Shown here piece by piece: positions 17,697 to 26,866 of a DNA stretch of 53,355 bases. The stretch is taken from NCBI RefSeq assembly GCF_900010725.2, contig NZ_LR734865.1:1-53355 (forward strand), given 5' to 3'. The notes beneath the pieces were generated by a model. The model worked only from the letters and a program-made list of their open reading frames with translations. It made no database searches and was not told the origin of the DNA. Both the position numbers and the translations under genes were made by a program. Source of the DNA: Planktothrix serta PCC 8927 (GTDB taxonomy: Bacteria > Cyanobacteriota > Cyanobacteriia > Cyanobacteriales > Microcoleaceae). Numbering within the stretch: position 1 is the first letter of the stretch; each line of letters starts with the position of its first letter.

Positions 17697-18773
17697 TTAC
17701 TTCGGTTTTTTCAAGATTAACATATCTTGGTAGCTAGTGCCGGGAGTTCGTCCACACCATAATCCATAATATTTAGCTGAAACTGTAAAATCGAGGGCTT
17801 CCACCCACTGCATTACTGAAGTTTCTCGATGACCCATTGAAGCTTCAGGAATTTCTAAATCTGAACAGAATGAATCTTCGATTTCATGGATTAAATTTTG
17901 AGAACTTTTTCCCGATTTAATCAGTGCTTCTGATTCTTCATTTAATAAAAATAACGTACATAAACACCGTCCTCCGGGTTTGAGAACTCGATAAATTTCT
18001 TTAAGATAGTTTTGAACGGCATTAGCATATAAATGGGTAAATACAGAGGTTAAAAAAACAAAATCGAATTGTTCATCAGCATAGGGAAAAGAATAGTTTT
18101 CTACTTTAATTGTTCCTTCGGTATTATAGCGTTTATTATAAATATTTGCCCATTGAAAGTTAAAATTAGGTCGATGTTGATGAATAACAGATTGATTCCA
18201 ATTAATCCATTTTTCAACAATATCAAACCCTTCATAACGGGCAGTATCATCTAAATAATAGGCAAGAGAATAAGCTATACGACCTACGCCACATCCCGCA
18301 TCTAAGATAGATTCATGGGGTTTTAATTGGGCTTTATTAATAAAATGACCTAAGAAATCACAGGCGACAAATTTAAAACTTCCTCCTACTCCTAGGCGAT
18401 CTTCTTTTTCGGGAACCGGAAGACTAGATTCTAATAAATTAAATAAAATTTCTCCTTCTTCTCCATTCACTAGAGGAATTAATTGGACTAAATGATTAAA
18501 TTGCTCTGGGGCAATAACTTCTAAAGGAATATGAATCAAAAATCGAGCTTGATTAGAGTTGGGTAAGGTGGGAAATAGTTGATAAACATCCGGGCTAGGT
18601 AGGTTATTTTCAAGTTTAAATTGGGTAATTTCTTGATCGCCAATAATGAGTTTAAAGCCTTCTATTGGTTCCCCAGCAATGGATGTCACCCATCCTTTCA
18701 AACAAACATGATCCTGTTCAAGGGTAACGTCCCCTAAACAGCCTTGGATTTTGAGAGGGGGGTTGGAGTCCAT
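17697..18773 (-). CDS. Class I SAM-dependent methyltransferase
   Basis: Protein of 358 residues. The C-terminal two thirds is a Rossmann-type methyltransferase: motif I LDAGCGVGRIAY at about 148-160, acidic residue at the end of beta-2 (GFDIVEKW), FDFVFLTSVFTHL, and EIYRVLKPGGRCLCTLF. The N-terminal ~115 residues form a separate beta-rich domain (GWVTSIAGEPIEGFKLIIGD) that may bind a carbohydrate or protein partner. No glycosyltransferases or polyketide genes are adjacent, so the substrate is unknown. It is convergent with the toxin gene, 26 bases apart. Confidence 0.8.
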   Translation of the reverse strand: MDSNPPLKIQGCLGDVTLEQDHVCLKGWVTSIAGEPIEGFKLIIGDQEITQFKLENNLPSPDVYQLFPTLPNSNQARFLIHIPLEVIAPEQFNHLVQLIPLVNGEEGEILFNLLESSLPVPEKEDRLGVGGSFKFVACDFLGHFINKAQLKPHESILDAGCGVGRIAYSLAYYLDDTARYEGFDIVEKWINWNQSVIHQHRPNFNFQWANIYNKRYNTEGTIKVENYSFPYADEQFDFVFLTSVFTHLYANAVQNYLKEIYRVLKPGGRCLCTLFLLNEESEALIKSGKSSQNLIHEIEDSFCSDLEIPEASMGHRETSVMQWVEALDFTVSAKYYGLWCGRTPGTSYQDMLILKKPK

Positions 18774-19029
18774 AGGATGATTTGTTGTAACTTAAATAGA
18801 ATAAAAGATTTTTATCTCAATTTTATTGATTTGTCAAGATTAATGTGTTTAAGAAATATAAAATATAAATTTATATTAAAAATAAAACAAAAAAAATAAA
18901 ATCAAGTATATATTAAGTTATGACTTTTTTTGAGACTAAATAGCAAGACGGAAGACTTTTTGTCTCAACTCTTGTTTGTACTAAAATCCATGTTGACAAA
19001 GTTTAAAAATGTAATGGAGACTCTTTAAT

Positions 19030-20196
19030 ATGGCTGGAAATCGATATACAGGTAGACTGTTAACTGCTGGTGTTACAGAAACGATTAATGTTCCGGCTTC
19101 TGATATTACCCCTCCGGTCAATCAACCCCTTAGAGTTACGGCTTACCCGATCGTGGCTGGCCCTGGCGCACCTCAAACTTTAGATATTCAGTTTACCCCT
19201 TCTGCAAATGTGGCTGGATTTCCTTCTGGGGTTAAAGTTGATGATAGTTTTCAGGTGGGAGGGGCTGAAAGTCTCAACTTTAATACGGGTTTTCCTCTGA
19301 ATACTGGATTAACCCTGAATGTCACGGGCTTCCCACCAACAACGGGCAATTACTTAATAGAAGTTGACTCAGAAGTTCCTAATAATTTTTCATTTCAATC
19401 CGATGCTAGAGGAGTTACTGATTTTACACAAGCTGGTTTTGTCGGTCGTTCAGATTTGGATGATTACTATCAAATTGTTGTCGATCAACGTCCGGTTGAA
19501 ATCACCTTATCTGGATTAAAAGATGATGCTAAAATGGAGTTATATCAACTTCAAAATGGCAACCCTATTTTTATCACATCCTCTGATAATACCGGAAATA
19601 TTAACGAGGTGATTAGAGATTCTCTGACCGGAGGAACCTATTTAATTCGCGTTACAACTGAGGGCAAAGTTACCACTGATATTACGAATATTACCGATGG
19701 TGGCGGAGCTTCTACGCCCTATAATTTAAGTGTGACTCGAAACAGTGGGGGTGATCTGGGAACTCAGACTAATGTAGAACGGTTTTTAAATACACAAATT
19801 AGTGGTCACTTCTACACCATTGATCCTTTAGAAATTCAACAAGCAACCACCAACCCCATTTTGCGGAAAGAATTTCCTCCCTTTAGTTCCAGTGGAACAT
19901 TCACAGCCCAACGGTATAAAAATATTAACAATGGGGCTTATTTTTATGCCACAAATGCTGGAGATGTCGCTAGTGTTCAAGCCTTACAAGCTTGGCAATT
20001 AGATGATGCTACCGCTTTCCAAGTTTATCCGATTAATGATCTGACTCGTCCAGCTAATGCGATTCCTGTAGAACGCTTCTACAATACTATTTTAGACGGT
20101 CATTTCTATTCAACAAATTCTGCGGATAGTGCGATCGCACGTTCAATTGGATTTATCTCAGAAGGAACTGGTTTCTACGCCTTACCCGCTATTTAG
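19030..20196 (+). CDS. Secreted-type protein with DUF5648-like repeats
   Basis: Protein of 388 residues with no clear N-terminal signal peptide. The N-terminal half is beta-rich with pre-peptidase-like features (LDDYYQIVVDQRPVEITLSG, GGTYLIRVTTEG at about 140-220). The C-terminus holds two repeats of the DUF5648 type: VERFLNTQISGHFYTID at about 253 and VERFYNTILDGHFYSTN at about 345. DUF5648 repeats are found in extracellular enzymes and surface proteins. A good Shine-Dalgarno-like AATGGAG precedes the ATG. The upstream 256 bases are very AT-rich. Function unknown; export may use a route without a cleaved signal. Confidence 0.6.
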   Translation: MAGNRYTGRLLTAGVTETINVPASDITPPVNQPLRVTAYPIVAGPGAPQTLDIQFTPSANVAGFPSGVKVDDSFQVGGAESLNFNTGFPLNTGLTLNVTGFPPTTGNYLIEVDSEVPNNFSFQSDARGVTDFTQAGFVGRSDLDDYYQIVVDQRPVEITLSGLKDDAKMELYQLQNGNPIFITSSDNTGNINEVIRDSLTGGTYLIRVTTEGKVTTDITNITDGGGASTPYNLSVTRNSGGDLGTQTNVERFLNTQISGHFYTIDPLEIQQATTNPILRKEFPPFSSSGTFTAQRYKNINNGAYFYATNAGDVASVQALQAWQLDDATAFQVYPINDLTRPANAIPVERFYNTILDGHFYSTNSADSAIARSIGFISEGTGFYALPAI

Positions 20197-20226
20197 AATT
20201 GGCGATTTTAGAGTTAAAGAAACCTT

Positions 20227-20254
20227 GTAGAGACGTTATATATAACGTCTCTAC
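20227..20254. repeat. Perfect 28-bp palindrome (GTAGAGACG family)
   Basis: Arms GTAGAGACGTTATA and TATAACGTCTCTAC are perfectly complementary with no spacer. The repeat lies between two convergent genes, where it may also serve as a bidirectional terminator. It shares outer arms with the palindromes at 11115-11142 and 345-372. Confidence 0.85.
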
Positions 20255-20264
20255 TTTATGGGTA

Positions 20265-20816
20265 TTACTCACAATTAGACCCTAATAATGGTTCTAAAAC
20301 CTTGACTATAGCCGCCCGTTGTTCTAAATCATATCCCCAACGTTCTAAAAATTCTTGATAAGTTCCTTCTCCAGTTGTAGCACTGTCAAAAAGTTGTTGA
20401 ACAAGCGATCGCAAAATCGGTAAATTCAACTGTTGAATTAAATCAGCAGATCGTTGAGAAACCCGTTGTGAACTCTGCTCCATTTCTAAATTATTTTGCC
20501 GACCATGATACACCGCCATTGCTGCGGACATCGCTACATTTTTTACTAATAATTCTGAGACAATTTTCGGCGATGTTCTTAACCCGTCAATAATCGTCGC
20601 AGTGGGTTGATCACAGCAGGGGCGAGGGTCAGTTAAATAGGTGACAAAAAATCCTCTGGCTCCATTTTGAGTTTTCACTAACTCAGCGATCACCTTTTCA
20701 ATTTCAGCCTCAAATAACTGTTTTTCTTCGATTTTATTCAACAGCGTTTGAGTAATTTCCATTCCTTGATCAAACGTGATATTTTCGGGAACTGATAGAG
20801 GGGATAAATTGAACAT
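20265..20816 (-). CDS. Conserved protein of unknown function next to gcvH
   Basis: Protein of 183 residues from ATG 20816, with no recognised domain, signal or membrane segment. It is mainly helical, with a CC pair in DPRPCCDQPT and a conserved-looking segment VKNVAMSAAMAVYHGRQN. An in-frame upstream start at 20870 would nearly abut gcvH. The gene lies immediately downstream of gcvH on the same strand and is probably co-transcribed with it. A link to the glycine cleavage system is suggested by position only. Confidence 0.65.
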   Translation of the reverse strand: MFNLSPLSVPENITFDQGMEITQTLLNKIEEKQLFEAEIEKVIAELVKTQNGARGFFVTYLTDPRPCCDQPTATIIDGLRTSPKIVSELLVKNVAMSAAMAVYHGRQNNLEMEQSSQRVSQRSADLIQQLNLPILRSLVQQLFDSATTGEGTYQEFLERWGYDLEQRAAIVKVLEPLLGSNCE

Positions 20817-20879
20817 AAATATTTTTTGATTCAATTTTTTATCAAGACTTTGAACACACCTAAAACCCAAAAATTTCTG

Positions 20880-21266
20880 TTAAATACCTTCAACTAAGGC
20901 TTGATATTGATCTGCGGATAAGGTATCATCTAAATCACTCAAGTTATCGACTTGAACTTTAATTAACCATCCTTCTCCATAGGGATCCTCAGATATAATT
21001 TCAGGGGAATCTTCACGGGTCGTATTGCATTCAATCACTGTACCACTGATCGGTGTATAGACTTGTGCAACCGCTTTCACAGACTCAATTGTTCCAACTT
21101 CATCCCCTTTCTCAAACCGAGCATCCTGGTTCGGTAGTTCTACAAAAACAATCTCTCCGAGTTGCTGCACAGCAAACTCAGTAATGCCAATAGTGGCAAT
21201 TTCACCATCAAGTCTGACGTATTCATGGCTATCTAAATATCTCAGGTCTTCAGGATAGTATGACAT
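20880..21266 (-). CDS. gcvH: Glycine cleavage system H protein
   Basis: Lipoyl carrier of the glycine cleavage complex, shuttling the aminomethyl group from the P to the T protein. In cyanobacteria this is part of photorespiratory glycolate metabolism. The length of 128 residues is normal. The lipoyl-lysine motif is ESVKAVAQVY with K64, and the N-terminal HEYVRL and ITEFAVQQLGEIVFVELP segments are typical. The P- and T-protein genes are not in the window. The ATG at 21266 opens the conserved N-terminus directly. Confidence 0.95.
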   Translation of the reverse strand: MSYYPEDLRYLDSHEYVRLDGEIATIGITEFAVQQLGEIVFVELPNQDARFEKGDEVGTIESVKAVAQVYTPISGTVIECNTTREDSPEIISEDPYGEGWLIKVQVDNLSDLDDTLSADQYQALVEGI

Positions 21267-21363
21267 AGTGATTCCTTACAATTCCTTAACTCTATTAATT
21301 GTTCACCAAATCTATTAAACTACAAAATTAGAATAAAAACAGCTTTGCCCTCTAAAAATCCTC

Positions 21364-22185
21364 ATGAATCGCCAGACTGTAATCAAACGCTTTATTATTG
21401 GTGAGTTTTCCCTGAAACGCATGATCCGTTTTCTGATCATTCTCTATGTCGCGGTTGGGGTTTGGGCGTACTTCTATTCAGAACGCTTGATTTTTGTTCC
21501 TCAACCTTCCAGTTATCAACTAACTCCAGAATTATTAACCCTAAAAACAGCGCAGGGTGTGAATATCACTGCGTTATATTTACCGAACTCAAAAGCTAAA
21601 TATACCATTCTCTACAGTCATGGAAATGCCGAAGATTTAGGAGATAATCGCTTTTTATTAGAACGGTTTCGTCAGATGGGATTTGCAGTTTTTTCCTATG
21701 ATTATCCGGGGTATGGAACCAGTGAAGGAAAACCCTCAGAACAGGGAACTTATCAAGCGATTGATGCTGCTTATAATTATCTCACACAACAGTTAAAAAT
21801 ACCCCCCAATCAGATTATTGTTTATGGCCGTTCTGTCGGTGGGGGGCCATCAGTAGATTTAGCTTCTCGTCAACCGGTGGGGGGGTTAATTCTGGAAAGT
21901 ACATTTATTAGTACCTTTCGAGTCAAAATAAACTTTCCTTTATATCCTTTTGATCGGTTTGCTAATCTTAGAAAAATTCCTTTAGTTAAAGCTCCAGTTT
22001 TAGTGATTCATGGAACCGTTGATCAAGTGATTCCATTTAGTCATGGACAACGATTGTTTAAAGCTGTAAAAACCCCTAAATTATCCTTTTGGCTAGAAGG
22101 AGCTAATCATAATAATGTGATTGAAGTCGCAGGCGATCGCTATGAACAAAAATTAAAAGAGTTTATCCAAATTCTTAAACATTAA
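21364..22185 (+). CDS. Alpha/beta hydrolase (BEM46/ABHD-like), membrane anchored
   Basis: Protein of 273 residues with an N-terminal membrane anchor (about 20-38) and an alpha/beta hydrolase domain. The oxyanion region is YSHGNAEDLG, the nucleophile S157 lies in GRSVGG, and D220 (HGTVDQVIP) and H249 (GANHNN) complete the triad. The layout matches the BEM46/ABHD13 group of serine hydrolases, with unknown ester or lipid substrate. It is divergent from gcvH, with the promoters in a gap of about 95 bases. Confidence 0.85.
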   Translation: MNRQTVIKRFIIGEFSLKRMIRFLIILYVAVGVWAYFYSERLIFVPQPSSYQLTPELLTLKTAQGVNITALYLPNSKAKYTILYSHGNAEDLGDNRFLLERFRQMGFAVFSYDYPGYGTSEGKPSEQGTYQAIDAAYNYLTQQLKIPPNQIIVYGRSVGGGPSVDLASRQPVGGLILESTFISTFRVKINFPLYPFDRFANLRKIPLVKAPVLVIHGTVDQVIPFSHGQRLFKAVKTPKLSFWLEGANHNNVIEVAGDRYEQKLKEFIQILKH

Positions 22186-22245
22186 ATCTTCTTGATCCAC
22201 AGGGGTATTTTTTTTTGCGGACTATAGCGCCTAAAAAATTAATTC

Positions 22246-22884
22246 CTAAGTCAATTTTTTTGAATAAAAATCTTCATCCGCTTTTTTCAAGGCAGGACGT
22301 TCCATTAGCTGCTGTACATAATCCTTAACTGGACAATCTTCTGGGAGCATTCCTAATCGTAATGCCCATATTAATACACCACCTGTCACCACATCCGCAG
22401 CACTGAAACGATTATCAACCAGATAGGTTTGAGTTCTCAATAATTCGTTGAGAGGTTGGGTAACTTTATTAAACCAAACTAAGGCTTCTTCAGCCGAAAC
22501 TTTTGTTTTTTCTTTTTGAGGTAGAAGTTTTTCAGGTAAATTGGGTAAAACATTAAACATAAATTGTTCAACGGGTGCTTCTAAAGTTAAAGAAGCATAA
22601 AATAGCCATTGATAGTAATAACTACGAGCCGGAGACATTGGACTGGGTGCTAATTCTTTTTCAGGAAACTTATCGGCTAAATAGGCACAAATGGCGGCGG
22701 ATTCAAACATGATGATATCGCCATCCACTAAGACAGGAACTTTTCGGTGTGGGTGCAATTTTTCATACCCTGGTTCCTGAGTCATTGCCATCGTCACATA
22801 CACTAATTCATAGGATATTCCGATCTCTTCTAATATCCAACGGGGACGCACGGCTCTTGTTGTCGGAATGTAATATAACTTCAT
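22246..22884 (-). CDS. Glutathione S-transferase family protein
   Basis: Protein of 212 residues from ATG 22884. The N-terminal thioredoxin-like domain opens MKLYYIPTTRAVRPRWILEEIG. It contains HPHRKVPVLVDGD, with the cis-Pro of the glutathione site, and FESAAICAYLADKFP. The C-terminal helical domain runs about 90-205 and contains VDNRFSAADVVTGGVLIWA. An in-frame TTG at 22911 would add nine charged residues and is less likely. The likely role is conjugation or reduction with glutathione under stress; the substrate is unknown. Confidence 0.88.
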   Translation of the reverse strand: MKLYYIPTTRAVRPRWILEEIGISYELVYVTMAMTQEPGYEKLHPHRKVPVLVDGDIIMFESAAICAYLADKFPEKELAPSPMSPARSYYYQWLFYASLTLEAPVEQFMFNVLPNLPEKLLPQKEKTKVSAEEALVWFNKVTQPLNELLRTQTYLVDNRFSAADVVTGGVLIWALRLGMLPEDCPVKDYVQQLMERPALKKADEDFYSKKLT

Positions 22885-23260
22885 TTTTTTTCTGGGTTTT
22901 TTATCCACCAAAATACAAAAAATATTCTAATATACCCCGAACAAAAGCTCCTATTTTGTATTATTTCTTGACTCATTTCCTATTAACCTGACTCTTGAAT
23001 TCTAGCTTCCCAATAAAAATAGTTGCTAGGCGTTGAGACTAATTTATAAGTTTTACCTATATTTATAATGAGAAATATATCTTATATTGATATACTTTGA
23101 GGACTATCCATATACAAATATCTATGGTATATTTATATTCAACAGTAAAAAATCTATGTAGTTTACCGAAGTCCCTGAGACTTCAAAAAGCTACAAAGTC
23201 CCAGGAGTAAGGTTTTACTCCGTTGGAATCTTTCTACAAACTGATCAATAGGTCACACCA
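22885..23260. other. 376-bp regulatory region upstream of ndhF3
   Basis: AT-rich region between the divergent GST gene and ndhF3. It holds two clear hairpins close to ndhF3 (listed separately) and, further up, an imperfect dyad CCATA...TATGG at about 23109-23128. CO2-uptake operons of this kind are usually controlled by a LysR-type repressor (NdhR/CcmR), but no site was matched to that consensus. No tRNA or small ORF was recognised. Confidence 0.5.
23168..23221 (+). promoter_or_regulatory. Two hairpins in the ndhF3 leader
   Basis: Hairpin 1 has arms GAAGTC (23168-23173) and GACTTC (23179-23184) around five bases. Hairpin 2 has arms GGAGTAA (23204-23210) and TTACTCC (23215-23221) around GGTT. 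Both are perfect. The second lies 40 bases before the ndhF3 start. They could be leader-RNA structures affecting expression, or the remains of an upstream terminator. Confidence 0.5.
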
Positions 23261-25096
23261 ATGGCTGATTTTTTTCTCAAGACCATTTGGTGGATACCGT
23301 GCTACCCATTAATCGGAGCTTTGTTATCCGCCCTCTGGTTTCCGTCTATTATTCGACGCACTGGCCCCCGTCCCGCCGGATACGTCAATATCATCACCAC
23401 CTTATTCGCCTTTTTGCATGGGTTATTCGCCCTCACGGAAATTTGGGGCCATCCTCCCCAACGGTTGATTATTCCTTGGTTTAGTATCGTTGACCTCAAT
23501 TTATCCATACCCCTAGAAATCTCCGTTATCACCGTTGGCGCCACCTTAGTCATTACCGGGTTAAATTTATTAGCCCAAATTTACGCCGTCGGTTACATGG
23601 AAATGGACTGGGGATGGGCACGATTCTATTCCCTTTTAGCTTTATTTGAAGCGGGGTTATGTGGATTAGTGCTGTGTAACTCCCTATTCTACAGTTACAT
23701 TATTCTGGAAATTCTCACCTTGGGAACCTATTTATTAGTAGGTTTGTGGTTTAATCAACCCTTAGTTGTCACCGGGGCGAGAGATGCTTTTTTAACCAAA
23801 CGGGTTGGAGATTTATTCCTATTAATGGGAGTAGTTGCCCTATTTCCTCTCGCCGGAACTTGGGATTTTACAGAATTAGCTCAATGGTCACAAACCGCCC
23901 AAGTTGACCCCAAAGTTGCCACCTTATTAGGGTTAGCATTATTAGCAGGGCCACTGGGAAAATGTGCCCAATTTCCCCTGCATTTATGGTTAGATGAAGC
24001 AATGGAAGGCCCCCTTCCTAGTACGATTTTACGCAATTCTGTTGTCGTTGCTTGTGGGGCTTGGGTGTTAGTCAAAATGGAGCCCGTTATTGCTTTATCT
24101 CCTTTTGTGATGTCAACTGCGGTATTTATTGGGTTAGCAACATCAGTGGGAGCGAGTTGTATTGCTATTGCTCAAATTGATATTAAACGCGCCCTTTCCT
24201 ATTCGGTGAGTGCCTATATGGGTATCACCTTTATAGCAGTAGGAACGGGACAAACCCAAGCGGCTTTATCTTTGTTATTAACTTATGCTTTTCCCATGGC
24301 TTTATTAGTCATGACCACTGGAGGAATTATTAGTAATAATGTCACCCAAGATTTAACCCAATATGGCGGGTTATGGTCACGACGTCCGATTTCGGGATTG
24401 TGTTTTTTAGTAGGAATGGCTGCGTTAATTGCAGTTCCTCCCTTTGGAGGATTTTGGACAATATTAGAGTTAGCAGAAACCCTCTGGAATACTCAACCCG
24501 CCATTGGATTTTGCTTGTTTTTAGTCAATGGTTTAACAGCTTTTAGTTTAACTCGTGAATTTGGATTGATTTTTGCCGGAAAACCCAAACAAATGACCAC
24601 CCGTTCCCCGGAAGTGTTATGGGCGATGGTATTACCGATGACAATTTTAGCGGGATTTTGTTTGCATATTCCTTTATTATTAAAACAGTGGGATTTGTTA
24701 CCCCAAGGGCAACAAATTAATCTCACCGTTGCTGGATTATTAACAGTTTCAACTCTGGCCGGATGTGGATTGAGTGGATTAATTTATCTCAATAGCAATT
24801 GGCTAAAACCGGTTAAACTTCCCTCCCAAGAATTACAAGACTTTTTTGCTTACGATTTTTACACGGCAAAATTGTATCGAGTCACGATTATTTTTGTAGT
24901 AGGACTCATCTCTAATATCATGTATTGGGTTGACCGCTATATCGTGGATGGCTTTGTAAATTTAGTGGGACTTGTAACGGTTTTTAGTGGGCAAAGTTTG
25001 AAATATAATGTTTCCGGTCAAACCCAATTTTATGCCCTGACGATTATTGTCGGAGTCACTTTATTATTAGGGTTCTTTTCCCTAAATCTGTTTTAA
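23261..25096 (+). CDS. ndhF3: NDH-1 subunit NdhF3 (CO2-uptake type)
   Basis: Polytopic membrane subunit of 611 residues, with the antiporter-like core of the NDH-1L NdhF family, including GPLGKCAQFPLHLWLDEAMEGPLP and DIKRALSYSVSAYMG. In cyanobacteria NdhF3 pairs with NdhD3 and CupA in the NDH-1MS complex, which couples electron transport to hydration of CO2 to bicarbonate at the thylakoid. The F3 rather than F4 assignment rests on the cupA-type hydration protein and fasciclin gene downstream, so it is partly inferred. Unusually, two carbonic anhydrase genes follow it instead of ndhD3 directly. Confidence 0.85.
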   Translation: MADFFLKTIWWIPCYPLIGALLSALWFPSIIRRTGPRPAGYVNIITTLFAFLHGLFALTEIWGHPPQRLIIPWFSIVDLNLSIPLEISVITVGATLVITGLNLLAQIYAVGYMEMDWGWARFYSLLALFEAGLCGLVLCNSLFYSYIILEILTLGTYLLVGLWFNQPLVVTGARDAFLTKRVGDLFLLMGVVALFPLAGTWDFTELAQWSQTAQVDPKVATLLGLALLAGPLGKCAQFPLHLWLDEAMEGPLPSTILRNSVVVACGAWVLVKMEPVIALSPFVMSTAVFIGLATSVGASCIAIAQIDIKRALSYSVSAYMGITFIAVGTGQTQAALSLLLTYAFPMALLVMTTGGIISNNVTQDLTQYGGLWSRRPISGLCFLVGMAALIAVPPFGGFWTILELAETLWNTQPAIGFCLFLVNGLTAFSLTREFGLIFAGKPKQMTTRSPEVLWAMVLPMTILAGFCLHIPLLLKQWDLLPQGQQINLTVAGLLTVSTLAGCGLSGLIYLNSNWLKPVKLPSQELQDFFAYDFYTAKLYRVTIIFVVGLISNIMYWVDRYIVDGFVNLVGLVTVFSGQSLKYNVSGQTQFYALTIIVGVTLLLGFFSLNLF

Positions 25097-25149
25097 AAAT
25101 AGCAGTCTTTTGCTGGCTGTTTAAACCTTGAATTAAGTGTGAGGAAATT

Positions 25150-25854
25150 ATGAGCGGAATTCAAAACAATCTCAACGTCTCTCGTCGGAATTTATTAAAA
25201 TTTGGGGCTGTGGCTGCGGGAACTGCCGCTTTAACCGTCGGTTTAGGAACAAAAGTTGATTGGTTAAACACTAAACCTGCGATTGCTCAGAATAATATTA
25301 CCCCTAATGAAGCCTTAAACCAACTGTTAGAAGGAAACAAGCGGTTTATCGAAAATAAACGCAAAACTCCGAATCAAACTATGGGACGAATTCAAGAAGT
25401 TGCTCAAGGACAAACCCCCTTTGCAGCTATTCTCAGTTGTGCAGATTCACGGGTTCCTTCGGAGATTATTTTTGATCAAGGTTTCGGAGATTTATTCGTG
25501 GTTAGAAATGCGGGAAATATTGCTACTCCTGAAGAAATTGGAAGCTTGGAATTTGGAACGTTAGTGTTAGGAGCAAAAGTCCTAATGGTAATTGGGCATA
25601 AAAATTGTGGAGCCGTGCAAGCCACCATTGATGGTAATGCCGTCCCCGGTCAAATTGGCAGTATTTTAGACGCAATTAAACCTGCTATTAAGCCCAATCA
25701 AACCTTAGAAGAAAGCATCATTTCTAATGTAAAATTAGGAATGACTCGTTTACAAGCTTCTCCCGTTATTTCCCAATTAATCAAAGACGGTAAATTAAAA
25801 ATAGCCGGGGGTTACTATGACTTAGATACGGGACGGGTAAAAGTGGTTGCTTAA
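25150..25854 (+). CDS. Beta-class carbonic anhydrase with Tat signal (copy 1)
   Basis: Protein of 234 residues. The N-terminus has a twin-arginine motif (SRRNLLKFG), a hydrophobic stretch (about 18-34) and a probable cleavage site after AIA (about 47), so it should be exported by Tat. The catalytic domain has the beta-CA zinc ligands C97 (in SCADSRVP, with D99-R101 dyad), H150 and C153 (GHKNCGA). It interconverts CO2 and bicarbonate. It lies 53 bases after ndhF3 and is highly similar to the next gene, so a tandem duplication is likely. The similarity to EcaB-type periplasmic or thylakoid-lumen enzymes is an inference. Confidence 0.9.
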   Translation: MSGIQNNLNVSRRNLLKFGAVAAGTAALTVGLGTKVDWLNTKPAIAQNNITPNEALNQLLEGNKRFIENKRKTPNQTMGRIQEVAQGQTPFAAILSCADSRVPSEIIFDQGFGDLFVVRNAGNIATPEEIGSLEFGTLVLGAKVLMVIGHKNCGAVQATIDGNAVPGQIGSILDAIKPAIKPNQTLEESIISNVKLGMTRLQASPVISQLIKDGKLKIAGGYYDLDTGRVKVVA

Positions 25855-25942
25855 AGCTGCTTAAAGCAAGTTTATAATTAATTCAATTGAATCAGAGATA
25901 AGCTTGCTTTTTTGTGATATTCCATCAGCTAGGAAGGACAAC

Positions 25943-26665
25943 ATGACCCCAGACTACAATACACCCAATTATACCCGCAGACATTTATTACAATATGGAG
26001 TTTGCATTGTGGGAACAGCCTTATTAACGGCTGGAATTACAACAAAAGTTTTAGACCGAGAAAAAAAGAAAACTCTCGGAGAAACTTCCAGTTGTGAACC
26101 CCCAGAAATCACCCCAGAAAAAGCATTAGAAACCTTAATGTTAGGAAATCAACGGTTTATGGAAAATAAACAGAAACATCCTAACCAAAATCGGCAACGG
26201 ATGAAAGAAGTTACCGCAGGTCAAAAACCTTTTGCCGCTATTTTAGGGTGTGCTGACTCCAGAGTACCAACCGAGATTATTTTTGATCAAGGTTTAGGCG
26301 ATATTTTTGTAGTTCGTAATGCGGGAAATGTTGTTACTCCTGAAGAAATGGGAAGCTTAGAATTTGGAGTTTTAGAATTAGGAATTAAAACAATTATGAT
26401 TCTAGGTCATGAAAAATGTGGAGCCATTAAAGCGACCCTGGAAGGAAATGCGGTTCCCGGTCAAATTGGCAGTATTATTGATGCCATTAAACCTGCCATC
26501 AAAGGTAAACCCACTTGGGAAGAAGCAGTGATTGCTAATGTCAAACTAGAACTAAAACGGTTAAATTCTTCTCCGGTTATTTCTCAATTAATTGCCGATG
26601 AAAAATTAAAAGTTGTCGGTGGTTTCTATGAATTAGAGACCGGAGAAGTCAAACTGATTGCCTAA
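25943..26665 (+). CDS. Beta-class carbonic anhydrase with Tat-like signal (copy 2)
   Basis: Protein of 240 residues from ATG 25943, preceded by an AGGAAGGA ribosome-binding site; an in-frame TTG at 25904 is less likely. The N-terminus has TRRHLLQYG and a hydrophobic segment (about 16-33) without a clear AxA cleavage site, so it may stay membrane-anchored. Zinc ligands are C103 (CADSRVP, D105-R107), H156 and C159 (GHEKCGA). Across the catalytic domain it is roughly three-quarters identical to copy 1 by eye. The signal regions have diverged, which hints at different final locations. A long inverted repeat follows the stop. Confidence 0.9.
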   Translation: MTPDYNTPNYTRRHLLQYGVCIVGTALLTAGITTKVLDREKKKTLGETSSCEPPEITPEKALETLMLGNQRFMENKQKHPNQNRQRMKEVTAGQKPFAAILGCADSRVPTEIIFDQGLGDIFVVRNAGNVVTPEEMGSLEFGVLELGIKTIMILGHEKCGAIKATLEGNAVPGQIGSIIDAIKPAIKGKPTWEEAVIANVKLELKRLNSSPVISQLIADEKLKVVGGFYELETGEVKLIA

Positions 26666-26675
26666 ACCTATTCTG

Positions 26676-26731
26676 GCAATAGAAATGATATTCCCAGAAT
26701 AGCTCGGATTCTGATAAATCATTTCTATTGC
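26676..26731 (+). terminator. Long stem-loop after the carbonic anhydrase pair
   Basis: Outer arms GCAATAGAAATGAT (26676-26689) and ATCATTTCTATTGC (26718-26731) are perfectly complementary over 14 bp. Inner arms CAGAAT (26695-26700) and ATTCTG (26708-26713) add a second stem. It could end or attenuate transcription between the carbonic anhydrases and ndhD3, or protect an mRNA end. There is no strong T run. Confidence 0.6.
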
Positions 26732-26866
26732 TATTATCCAAACTTTAAAACTCATAATTCCACTGTTTTTAAATTTGGTAAGTTATGATCAATAAAGTTT
26801 GGAATCTGAATTTAAAACCCAGCCTTGGCTTGACTTAAATATCCCTGATTTTAATCCCCTAAGCTT

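Noticed and set aside
17697-18773. Methyltransferase as part of a natural-product cluster
   Set aside because: No NRPS, PKS, tailoring or transporter genes are adjacent; neighbours are a toxin-antitoxin pair and a DUF5648-like protein.
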